In this document: positions 1 to 5,880 of the stretch, piece by piece | Layout: each line of letters opens with the position of its first letter | Position numbering within the stretch: the stretch's first letter is position 1 | Source: Deltaproteobacteria bacterium | Lineage (GTDB): Bacteria > Desulfobacterota_B > Binatia > Bin18 | Reading direction: 5' to 3' | Assembly: GCA_012271025.1 (NCBI GenBank) | Contig: JAAXHF010000066.1 | Span: forward strand, 1-7,226 | Length of the DNA stretch: 7,226 bases | Notes under the pieces: generated by a model | What the model was told of the DNA's origin: nothing | Seen by the model: only the letters and a program-made list of their open reading frames with translations | Databases searched by the model: none | Translations under genes and position numbers: made by a program

Positions 1-956
1 ATATAGCTGTGGCCGGTGACCCAGCCGATATCCGCGGTACACCAGTAGGTGTCGCCGGGGCGATAATCAAACACATACTTATGCGTGATCGAGGCGTAGA
101 CCAGATAGCCCCCGGTGGTGTGCAGCACGCCCTTGGGTTTGCCGGTCGAACCCGAGGTATACAGGATAAACAGCGGATCCTCGGCGTCCATGTGCTCGGG
201 CGGGCAGTCCTCGGACTGCTCGGCGACCAGTTCGTGCCACCACACGTCGCGCCCGGTCTGCATGGCCACCGCCTGGCCGGTCCGTTGCACGACCACGACG
301 TTTTCAATCGAGGGACAGTCGGCCACCGCAGCGTCGGCGTTGGCCTTCATCGGGATATCGTTTTTGGCCCCGCGCAGGCCGGTATCCTGGGTGATCAGGA
401 CCTTACAGCTCGAGTCCTGGATCCGATCCCGCAGGGAATCCGGCGAGAAGGCGCCAAACACGATGGAATGCACGGCACCGATACGGGTACAGGCCAGCAT
501 GGCGACGGCCAGCTCGGGAATCATCTGCATATAGATGCAGACGCGGTCGCCCTTGGTGACCCCCAGGGCTTTCAGGGCGTTGGCGAAGCGGCACACCTGG
601 TCGAGCAACTCGGCATAGCTCAGCTGGCGCGATTCCGAGGCGTCATTGCCCTGCCAGATCAGGGCCGTCTGTTGGCCGGCCCCGGCTTCGACGTGGCGGT
701 CGAGACAGTTGTAGGAGACGTTCAGCTTGCCGCCCAGAAACCACTTGGTCTGAGCCGTGTGAAAATCCCACTCCAGGACGCGGTCCCATTTTTTGAACCA
801 GCTGACAAAGGTGTCGGCCTGCTCGGCCCAGAACCCTTCCGGGTCGTGTATCGAGCGTTGATACATCTGCTCGTAGGTGTCCGGGTCGATGGCAGCCTGG
901 CCTTTGACTGCGGCCGGAATATCATAGATGAGTTCGCCGCTCTCGTGTTCTGCCAT
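1..956 (-). CDS. acs: Acetyl-CoA synthetase (AMP-forming), N-terminal half, cut by window edge
   Basis: This gene encodes acetate:CoA ligase, which makes acetyl-CoA from acetate, ATP and CoA through an acetyl-AMP intermediate in the cytoplasm. The reading frame is open from the ATG at 956 to base 1, giving 318 whole codons, about half of the usual ~650 residues. The N-terminal segment typical of Acs is visible (FWAEQA at residues 42-47, followed by WDFHTAQTKWFLGG). So are KGDRVCIYMQMIPELAVAML near 135-154, GAVHSIVFGAFSPDSLRDRI near 160-179, and the adenylation P-loop YTSGSTGKPKG at 266-276. The last visible stretch, WCTADIGWVTGHSY, is also characteristic of Acs. The start is supported by AAGGAGAGGG just upstream. 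The gene lies 44 bases after the DHH phosphoesterase gene on the same strand, so co-transcription is likely. The C-terminal domain, including the regulatory acetylation lysine, is outside the window. Family assignment is secure. A propionyl-CoA-preferring relative cannot be fully excluded from this half. Confidence 0.95.
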   Translation of the reverse strand, partial: MAEHESGELIYDIPAAVKGQAAIDPDTYEQMYQRSIHDPEGFWAEQADTFVSWFKKWDRVLEWDFHTAQTKWFLGGKLNVSYNCLDRHVEAGAGQQTALIWQGNDASESRQLSYAELLDQVCRFANALKALGVTKGDRVCIYMQMIPELAVAMLACTRIGAVHSIVFGAFSPDSLRDRIQDSSCKVLITQDTGLRGAKNDIPMKANADAAVADCPSIENVVVVQRTGQAVAMQTGRDVWWHELVAEQSEDCPPEHMDAEDPLFILYTSGSTGKPKGVLHTTGGYLVYASITHKYVFDYRPGDTYWCTADIGWVTGHSY

Positions 957-1000
957 ATCCCTCTCCTTGTGTTCGGATGTGTGAAGCAGGACCGCCGGCC

Positions 1001-2131
1001 CTACTCTTTGCGGCCGATCGCCTCCACGAAGCGCTCGTGGATCACCCCACAGGCCATCGTGTACAGAGCGTCCCGGTCGGCCGTTTGGGCCAGAAAGCCG
1101 AGGGGGATCTGAAAGCCGCCCTTATTCTTGAGGTTGCCCCCGCCGTAGTAGCTCTTTTTGTACTCGTCCGCGCCAAAGGCTTTCTTGAGAAACATATCCG
1201 GGGAGATCGTATCGCTGCGGGTCCGCAGCGAGCCGTCCACGGTTTTGCCGTCAACAATGCCAAAGACCAGGACCGTGTCGGTGCCCTCGCGCCGCAACAA
1301 AAACTCGGCCACCTGCGGGATGCCGTCGCGGTGTTCGGAGCGGACAAAGCCCACGTCGGTCAGCAGCAGGCTGTCAAAAACCTGCTTGTTCTCCAGCGCC
1401 CTCTGGATCATATCCATCACCACCGGGGTCAAGGACTGGTCGGCAATCTTTTTGAGCAGCGCCTGATCGACACACGGCCACAGATAGGCGGCGGCTTCAA
1501 ACTCCAGGCGCGTCGCCTCAAGCAGGGCCATGGTATCAGAGCGGATCCCGTGCATCAGAGCCGTGGCCAGACGGACCTGATCGGTTTCGCCCGGGTTGAG
1601 GCCGTGGGGATATTGGGTACGCAGATATTCGGCATAGATGGCACAGGTCGAGCCGACATCCTCGCGGATATCGACAAACTCGGCCGCAACATCCCCGAGC
1701 CGCTTATGATGGTCCACAAAGGACACAAAGGTCTTGCCCTCCAGCCGATCCGAGATCGGCGTGTCCGTCTTCTGGGTATCGACAAAGGCGTACAAATCGT
1801 AGGGGTCCAGATCGAAGGTCTCGTCATACAGCACGAGGTTGATCTCCAGGCGTTTGACCAGCGCCCGGTTTTCCTGGTGGCTGACCTCGTGAAAACACAG
1901 CAGGGTGGTCTCGATCTCGAATTCGCTGGCCAAAAACTGGTGGGCCAGACCTGAGGCGATATTGTCAGGGTCGGGGTAGCCGGTCAGGATAAGCAGCAGC
2001 TTGTCTCCCTGGTGACGACTCAAGGTGGTACGCAGCTGCGCCCATTTTGTCCCGTCCGCCTCCTGCGGGTTGATGATCCGCAATGGGGGCTCTTCTTGAG
2101 CCGGTCTCACCGCTTCGGCTGTCTCGGCCAT
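1001..2131 (-). CDS. DHH/DHHA1-family phosphoesterase (NrnA-like)
   Basis: The product is a 376-residue cytoplasmic protein of the DHH superfamily, whose members are metal-dependent phosphodiesterases or phosphatases acting on short RNA, 3'-phosphoadenosine 5'-phosphate (pAp) or cyclic dinucleotides. Visible motifs are GYPDPDNIASG (residues 51-61, motif I), FVDTQ with Asp118 (motif II), VDHHKR (139-144, the DHH signature), GSTCAIYAEYL (160-170) and GIRSDT with Asp199. A C-terminal DHHA1-type region follows, with DGSLRTRSD at 299-307 and YGGGNLKNKGGFQIPLG at 329-345. Motif I lacks the usual leading histidine but keeps both aspartates, and the usual GGGH of DHHA1 reads GGGN. No signal peptide or membrane segment is seen. 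The frame stays open upstream to 2563, but the ATG at 2131 is chosen because AGGAGG lies seven bases before it and the upstream peptide is arginine/proline-rich and unlike the family. The gene is followed by acs. The substrate cannot be told from sequence. Confidence 0.9.
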   Translation of the reverse strand: MAETAEAVRPAQEEPPLRIINPQEADGTKWAQLRTTLSRHQGDKLLLILTGYPDPDNIASGLAHQFLASEFEIETTLLCFHEVSHQENRALVKRLEINLVLYDETFDLDPYDLYAFVDTQKTDTPISDRLEGKTFVSFVDHHKRLGDVAAEFVDIREDVGSTCAIYAEYLRTQYPHGLNPGETDQVRLATALMHGIRSDTMALLEATRLEFEAAAYLWPCVDQALLKKIADQSLTPVVMDMIQRALENKQVFDSLLLTDVGFVRSEHRDGIPQVAEFLLRREGTDTVLVFGIVDGKTVDGSLRTRSDTISPDMFLKKAFGADEYKKSYYGGGNLKNKGGFQIPLGFLAQTADRDALYTMACGVIHERFVEAIGRKE

Positions 2132-2148
2132 AGCGTTTCCTCCTCGTC

Positions 2149-2184
2149 GTCCGGCACACGGCCGGACAGGATCAGCTGTCCTGT
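2149..2184. repeat. Nested inverted repeats in the leader of the DHH phosphoesterase gene
   Basis: Three overlapping perfect dyads lie 18-53 bases upstream of the DHH start. They are GTCCGGC/GCCGGAC (2149-2155 with 2161-2167, loop of 5), GGACAG/CTGTCC (2164-2169 with 2176-2181) and ACAGGA/TCCTGT (2166-2171 with 2179-2184). The first dyad is mutually exclusive with either of the other two, because they share bases 2164-2167. They could be a protein-binding operator or alternative hairpins in the 5' untranslated RNA. The function is unknown. Confidence 0.5.
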
Positions 2185-2209
2185 TAGCGCGCTTTGACAA
2201 GATATTCAA
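2181..2209 (-). promoter_or_regulatory. Candidate promoter for the DHH-acs unit
   Basis: Read on the minus strand, TTGAAT (2209-2204) is followed after exactly 17 bases by TAACAG (2186-2181). The -35 match is good (five of six) and the -10 match is weak (three of six). The -10 falls at the edge of the inverted repeats at 2149-2184, which would suit an operator. This is inference from consensus matching only. Confidence 0.25.
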
Positions 2210-2243
2210 CTCCCCGGCCAGCGATCCTGGCCCGCTCACTCCC

Positions 2244-2267
2244 TTGAGGAAAAGGGGGGGGTATGCT
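2244..2267 (+). promoter_or_regulatory. G8 tract between weak promoter-like hexamers upstream of the mla operon
   Basis: TTGAGG (2244-2249) and TATGCT (2262-2267) each match four of six bases of the -35 and -10 consensus. They are only 12 bases apart, and the spacer is AAAA followed by eight G residues (2254-2261). Spacing this short is not compatible with normal sigma-70 recognition, so these may be chance hexamers. No better promoter is visible in 2210-2354. The mla promoter must lie somewhere in this region, because the next upstream genes run the other way. Confidence 0.25.
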
Positions 2268-2354
2268 AGGGGTTTCGCCGCTGTGCGCGGTCTGCCGTCC
2301 GGATAGATCGCTCTCCGGCCGATTGAGGGGCAGTAGCGGCAGAAAGGAGCCTGG

Positions 2355-3128
2355 ATGTTCACCCCCGTCGTGCGTGCCTGCGGGCGTCGGTCGCTTGAAA
2401 CGCTGCGCGAAATGGGCCGCATGGGTCTCTTCCTGGGCTCCGCCCTGGGTCTTGTGTTCGTCCCCCCGCTGCGCCTCACGCCGCTGCTGCGGCGTCTGTA
2501 TTTCATCGGCGCCCGCTCGCTGGTGCTGATTATCTTCACCGGCGCCTTCACCGGCATGGTCATCGCCCTGCAGGGCTATATCGCGCTGCGTCGCTTTGGT
2601 GGCGAGGCGGCGCTCGGCCCGATGGTCGGCCTGGCGCTCATTCTTGAGCTGGGTCCGGTTCTGTCGTCGCTGATGATCACCGCCCGCGCCGGCTCGGCCC
2701 TGACCGCCGAGCTGGGCATCATGCGTATTACCGAGCAGATCGACGCCCTGGAGGTGATGGCCATTCACCCCATCCAATACCTGGTCGTGCCCATTCTGTT
2801 GGCCTCGCTGATCGCCTTTCCCATCCTGAGCAGCGTTTTTACCGTGGTCGGCATCTACGGCGGCTATGTGGTCGGCGTTCAGCTGCTGGGGGTCAGCGTG
2901 GGCAGCTATTTCTCGCAGATGGCTAGCGCCGTGACCTCGCACGACGTGTGGACCGGCATATACAAATCGTTCTCATTCGGCGCTATTGTGGCCTGGGTGT
3001 GTTGTTTCAAAGGCTTTTATGCCGCCCGCGGAGCGGAAGGGGTGAGTCTGGCCACGACCCAGGCCGTGGTGATGTGCTCGGTGCTCATCCTGGTCTGGGA
3101 CTATCTCCTCGGCTCGCTGCTGTTCTGA
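2355..3128 (+). CDS. mlaE: Phospholipid ABC transporter permease MlaE
   Basis: This 257-residue integral inner-membrane protein is the permease subunit of the Mla phospholipid transporter and works as a dimer with MlaF below and the MlaD ring above. Hydrophobic segments lie at about residues 22-38, 55-75, 88-110, 143-175, 205-217 and 235-256. The family's hallmark cytoplasmic region starts with ELGPVLSSLMITARAG (98-113) and continues through TAELG and ITEQIDALEVMAIHP (125-139). The conserved C-terminal stretch GFYAARGAEGVSLATTQAV (220-238) is also present. The length agrees with E. coli MlaE (260). The ATG at 2355 follows AAGGAG with five bases of spacing, and an in-frame stop (TAG at 2334-2336) shortly upstream rules out an N-terminal STAS fusion. 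It is the first gene of the operon. The stop is followed 10 bases later by the mlaF start, which has its own GGAGA site. Confidence 0.95.
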   Translation: MFTPVVRACGRRSLETLREMGRMGLFLGSALGLVFVPPLRLTPLLRRLYFIGARSLVLIIFTGAFTGMVIALQGYIALRRFGGEAALGPMVGLALILELGPVLSSLMITARAGSALTAELGIMRITEQIDALEVMAIHPIQYLVVPILLASLIAFPILSSVFTVVGIYGGYVVGVQLLGVSVGSYFSQMASAVTSHDVWTGIYKSFSFGAIVAWVCCFKGFYAARGAEGVSLATTQAVVMCSVLILVWDYLLGSLLF

Positions 3129-3138
3129 GCGGAGACCT

Positions 3139-3885
3139 ATGATTCGGATCCACGACCTGCACAAATCCTTCGGCTCCCAGCACGTGTTGCGGGGCATCAA
3201 TCTGGAGATCCCGACCGGGACGATCTATGTTGTCGTGGGCAGCAGCGGGACGGGCAAAAGCTGCCTGCTCAAGCACATCATCGGTCTGCTGCGACCGGAT
3301 CGCGGACAGGTGTGGGTTGACGATGTCGAGGTCAGCGCCCTGCGCGGCCGGGCGCTCAACCGGATGCGGGACCGTTTCAGCATGCTGTTCCAGGGCGGCG
3401 CCCTGTTTGACTCGCTGTCGGTGTACGACAATGTGGCGTTTCCGCTGCGCGAAAAAACCCGCCTGTCAGAAGCAGCCATCAGCGACAAAGTGCATCAGCG
3501 CCTGGCCCAGGTCGGCCTGTCGGGCGTGGATGCCAAATTTCCGTCCGAGCTGTCGGGCGGCATGCTCAAGCGGGCGGCGCTGGCCCGGGCGCTGGCGACC
3601 GACCCCGAAATCATGCTGTTCGACGAGCCGACCACCGGTCTTGACCCCATTCGGGTCAACACGATCCACCAGCTCATTCTTGACTTGCACGGCCTCCTCA
3701 ACTTTACTGCGGTCGTGGTCAGCCATGAAATCCCGGAGGTCTTTTCACTGGCCACACATATCGCTATGCTGCACCAGGGCTCTGTTGTGGCGGCCGGCAC
3801 TCCCGAAGAGCTGCAAGCCTCGACCGATCCCGTTGTCCAGCAGTTCATCACCGGCCAGACCCAGGGGCCGATTGAGGCGCACTAG
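3139..3885 (+). CDS. mlaF: Phospholipid ABC transporter ATPase MlaF
   Basis: This 248-residue cytoplasmic ATPase powers phospholipid movement through MlaE. All catalytic elements are intact. They are Walker A GSSGTGKS (34-41), Q-loop Gln85 in the Mla-typical LFQGGALFDSLSVYDNV, the ABC signature LSGGM (138-142), Walker B IMLFDEP with catalytic Glu163, D-loop GLDP (167-170) and switch His196 in VVSHE. LFQGGALFDSLSVYDNVAFP separates the Mla/Mkl family from amino-acid importers. At 248 residues it is about 20 shorter than E. coli MlaF (269). The difference is mostly at the C-terminus, which in E. coli contributes to contacts near MlaB, and no mlaB is found here. A relation between the two is inference. 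The ATG at 3139 has GGAGA upstream. The stop at 3883-3885 is one base from the mlaD start, so translation is probably coupled. Confidence 0.95.
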   Translation: MIRIHDLHKSFGSQHVLRGINLEIPTGTIYVVVGSSGTGKSCLLKHIIGLLRPDRGQVWVDDVEVSALRGRALNRMRDRFSMLFQGGALFDSLSVYDNVAFPLREKTRLSEAAISDKVHQRLAQVGLSGVDAKFPSELSGGMLKRAALARALATDPEIMLFDEPTTGLDPIRVNTIHQLILDLHGLLNFTAVVVSHEIPEVFSLATHIAMLHQGSVVAAGTPEELQASTDPVVQQFITGQTQGPIEAH

Positions 3886-3886
3886 G

Positions 3887-4393
3887 ATGAAACTTGACTC
3901 AGAACTCGTGGTCGGCTGGCTGGTCGTGCTGGTGCTGGGCGGCTTGGTCTATCTGTCCCTGCAGTTCGGTCAGGTGAGCATCGCCGGCACCCAGCACTAC
4001 CGGCTCACGGCCGAGTTCTCCGACGCCGGCGGCTTGCAGAGCGGCGCCCGGGTCGAGGTGGCCGGGGTGGAAATCGGACGGGTTGAGTCCGTGGCCCTGA
4101 CCGACACGCTGACACAGGCTCGGGCAACGCTGAGCATCCAGCCCGACATCCGGCTGCCCCAGGACAGCCGGGCGGCGATTAAAACGGCCGGCCTGATCGG
4201 CGAGCGCTTCATCGACATTGAAATCGGGCCGGCAGCCGAAACCCTCAGCCCCGGCGGCCGGATTCAGCACACCGAGTCAGCCACCGACATCCTTGACACC
4301 GTCGGGCAGGTCTTGTTCGGCAACCTCAACACGGCCGGGCAGACCGACAGCGCTGCGGCAGACGATTCGATGTTCAATCTCGGTCTTGATTAG
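3887..4393 (+). CDS. mlaD: MCE-domain substrate-binding subunit MlaD
   Basis: The product is a 168-residue inner-membrane-anchored protein that in E. coli forms a hexameric ring on MlaE and hands phospholipid to or from MlaC. A single N-terminal membrane anchor spans about residues 8-27 (VVGWLVVLVLGGLVYLSL). One MCE domain follows at about 38-115, with FSDAGGLQSGARVEVAGVEI, GRVESVAL and KTAGLIGERFIDIEIG. After it comes SATDILDTVGQVLFGN (131-146), which aligns with the E. coli C-terminal helix SAMVLEDLIGQFLYGS. The tail ends soon afterwards, so the protein is somewhat shorter than E. coli MlaD (183). The frame is open far upstream through mlaF, but the ATG at 3887 gives the correct family N-terminus and sits one base after the mlaF stop. 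The Shine-Dalgarno site is weak (TGAGG inside the mlaF end), which fits translational coupling. Confidence 0.94.
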   Translation: MKLDSELVVGWLVVLVLGGLVYLSLQFGQVSIAGTQHYRLTAEFSDAGGLQSGARVEVAGVEIGRVESVALTDTLTQARATLSIQPDIRLPQDSRAAIKTAGLIGERFIDIEIGPAAETLSPGGRIQHTESATDILDTVGQVLFGNLNTAGQTDSAAADDSMFNLGLD

Positions 4394-4400
4394 GAGAACC

Positions 4401-5189
4401 ATGCGCCGTACTACACCCCAGACCAGCACCACACGCAGGAGGGACAGAGTGTCTGTCGTATTCATCACCGCTATGCTCCTCATCGGTCTCTTGAGCGCTG
4501 GCTCCACGCCGGTCTTCGCCCAAGCCCAGAATCCTGCCCAAGATCCCTATGAAGCCGAAGGGGCAGACCTGCGGACGCCGTACGACCCGTGGGAGTCGTT
4601 CAACCAGCCCATGTTCAGCTTCAACCTCAAGCTCGATGAATATCTCCTGCGACCGGTGGCGACCGGCTACGCCGAAGTGGTGCCCGAGCCGGGCCAGCAC
4701 GGTGTTGACCGGTTCTTCAAAAATCTGGGAGTGCTACCCCGAGTCGTGAACAGTGTCCTCCAGGGAAAAATTGACGGGGCCGGACGCGAAATCGGCCGTT
4801 TTGCCGTCAATACCATCCTGGGTGGAATCGGCTTTTTTGATGTCGCCGACAGTCTGTTCGGCTGGCGACCGAGCGAGGAAGACTTCGGCCAGACCCTGGG
4901 CCACTACGGCATTTCGGCCGGCCCGTATCTGGTCCTGCCCTTCTACGGCCCCTCAACCGTTCGTGACACCTTTGGTTTTGCCGTTGACAGCGCGATGAAT
5001 CCGATGAACTATCTGCTGGCAGCCCTGGACATACTTGCCATTCAGGGTGGCCAGACGGTCGGTAATGCCGTCAACACCCGCTCTCTCAACCTGGAACTCT
5101 TTGAACAGGTTGAGATGGTCTCGGTTGACCTGTACGGGGCGGTTCAGGATGGCTACTTGCAGCGGCGAGCCAACGCCGTCAAGGAATAG
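4401..5189 (+). CDS. mlaA: Outer-membrane phospholipid transport protein MlaA (VacJ family), without lipobox
   Basis: This 262-residue MlaA/VacJ protein belongs to the outer-membrane end of the Mla pathway, where it removes mislocalised phospholipid from the outer leaflet. Family blocks are DPWESFNQPMFSFN (62-75), FFKNLGVLPRVVNSVLQGK (105-123), GRFAVNTILGGIGFFDVA (132-149), DFGQTLGHYG (161-170), GPYLVLPFYGPSTVRD (174-189) and DLYGAVQDGYLQRR near the end. The N-terminus is an arginine-rich stretch, a hydrophobic core at 18-33 and a likely signal peptidase I site PVFA|QAQ after residue 40. The usual lipobox cysteine is absent, and the protein contains no cysteine at all. The ATG at 4401 has AGGAGA upstream and a basic n-region. 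A GTG at 4449 (codon 17) has an even better site, AGGAGGG with five bases of spacing, but would remove the basic residues. It lies between mlaD (7-base gap) and mlaC (23-base gap). Confidence 0.93.
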   Translation: MRRTTPQTSTTRRRDRVSVVFITAMLLIGLLSAGSTPVFAQAQNPAQDPYEAEGADLRTPYDPWESFNQPMFSFNLKLDEYLLRPVATGYAEVVPEPGQHGVDRFFKNLGVLPRVVNSVLQGKIDGAGREIGRFAVNTILGGIGFFDVADSLFGWRPSEEDFGQTLGHYGISAGPYLVLPFYGPSTVRDTFGFAVDSAMNPMNYLLAALDILAIQGGQTVGNAVNTRSLNLELFEQVEMVSVDLYGAVQDGYLQRRANAVKE

Positions 5190-5212
5190 GAAAGGCGGGG
5201 AATGAGGGGGTT

Positions 5213-5848
5213 GTGGTGAGCACGTTGCGGAGAACACAGCTCAAGGGTATCAGCATTGGACTGCTGTGCCTGGCCTTTGCCGGCTTGGCCTCAGCCACAG
5301 ACTCGCCCCTCACGGTCATACAGACGACGATGCACGAGATCGTCGCCATTCTCCAGGATCCGGCCTATCAAGACCCGGATCAGAGCCAGGTTCGCATTCA
5401 AAAAGTCCGCGAAGTTGCCCTCCCCCAGTTTGACTCTCGGGAAATCGCCAAACGCACTCTGGGGGTCCACTGGCGAGACCGGACAGAGGAGCAGCGACAG
5501 AAATTCATCAGACTTTTTACGGATTTAATAGAAAAAACGTATAGCAGTACTTTAGACCGCTACCGCAAGGATACCGAATTTTTCTTTGACCGCGAGCATA
5601 TTGACGGCAGCTATGCCGAGGTTGATTCCCGGATTCGGGCTCCTTCGCTGAACCAGACCTTCTCTCTGAGCTACCGTCTGCACCTGGTCGAAGGCCGCTG
5701 GTTGATCTACGACGTGGTGATTGAAAACGTCAGCATGGTCCGCAACTATCGGACTCAATTCAACCGGATCATCAACAAATCGTCGTACGAAAACCTGGTG
5801 CAGAGCATCGAGAGCAAGCTGAAACAGCTCGCCGCCTCGCCCTCATAG
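5213..5848 (+). CDS. mlaC: Periplasmic phospholipid carrier MlaC (Tol-Ttg2/ABC auxiliary family)
   Basis: The product is a 211-residue secreted protein that ferries phospholipid between MlaA and MlaD. The N-terminus has LRR/K charges, a hydrophobic core (13-25) and a signal peptidase I site LASA|TDSP after residue 28. Family features follow: FDSREIAKRTLGVHWRDRT (73-91), EEQRQKFIRLFTDLIEKTY (92-110), SLSYRLHLVEGRWLIYDVVI and ENVSMVRNYRTQFNRII near the C-terminus. The length equals E. coli MlaC (211). The start is uncertain between two adjacent GTG codons, 5213 and 5216. The second gives better spacing to GAGGGGG and overlaps the stop of a five-codon ORF in a GTGA arrangement. Codons 105, 106 and 114 are TTA, ATA and TTA, in an AT-rich patch unlike the rest of the operon. 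It is the last gene of the operon. Confidence 0.93.
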   Translation: MVSTLRRTQLKGISIGLLCLAFAGLASATDSPLTVIQTTMHEIVAILQDPAYQDPDQSQVRIQKVREVALPQFDSREIAKRTLGVHWRDRTEEQRQKFIRLFTDLIEKTYSSTLDRYRKDTEFFFDREHIDGSYAEVDSRIRAPSLNQTFSLSYRLHLVEGRWLIYDVVIENVSMVRNYRTQFNRIINKSSYENLVQSIESKLKQLAASPS

Positions 5849-5853
5849 CCGCC

Positions 5854-5868
5854 AGCAGGGTCTCTGCT
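5854..5868. terminator. Weak hairpin between the convergent mlaC and phosphodiesterase genes
   Basis: AGCAG (5854-5858) can pair with CTGCT (5864-5868) across a five-base loop, in the 32-base gap between the two convergent stop codons. The stem is short and no run of T follows on either strand, so it is at best a weak terminator. A second five-pair stem, TCCCC/GGGGA with a GAG loop (5887-5899), lies just inside the end of the phosphodiesterase gene. Confidence 0.2.
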
Positions 5869-5880
5869 ACCCGATTCGTC

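Noticed and set aside
9..1112. Open plus-strand frame of 367 codons opposite acs, and a 325-codon one at 977-1954 opposite the DHH gene
   Set aside because: Both are antisense to genes with clear family motifs. The translations are rich in Gly, His, Gln and Arg with no recognisable domain, as expected from mirror frames in GC-rich coding DNA.
2228..2249. Sigma-54-type promoter (TGGCCCG followed by TTGAGG) upstream of mlaE
   Set aside because: The gap between the GG and the downstream element is too long for the strict -24/-12 spacing, and the TTGC element is not matched.
2263..2529. Plus-strand 88-codon frame starting before mlaE
   Set aside because: It overlaps mlaE in another frame, is Cys/Arg/Ser-rich, and its ATG is preceded by the G tract rather than a positioned ribosome site.
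2132..2563. N-terminal extension of the DHH protein by up to 144 codons to 2563
   Set aside because: The added peptide is Arg/Pro/Ser-rich and overlaps mlaE antisense. A near-perfect Shine-Dalgarno site precedes the ATG at 2131.
2184..2942. Minus-strand 252-codon frame opposite mlaE
   Set aside because: Composition is dominated by Gln, His, Gly and Arg repeats without a domain, and it is antisense to a well-supported membrane protein.
3227..3886. Apparent fusion of a 220-residue N-terminal region to MlaD
   Set aside because: The upstream part is an out-of-frame reading of mlaF. MlaD has its normal N-terminus at the ATG of 3887.
4434..4455. Twin-arginine signal in MlaA (RRRDRV)
   Set aside because: The residues after the arginine pair do not fit the S/T-R-R-x-F-L-K pattern, and a standard Sec signal with an AxA-like cleavage site explains the N-terminus.
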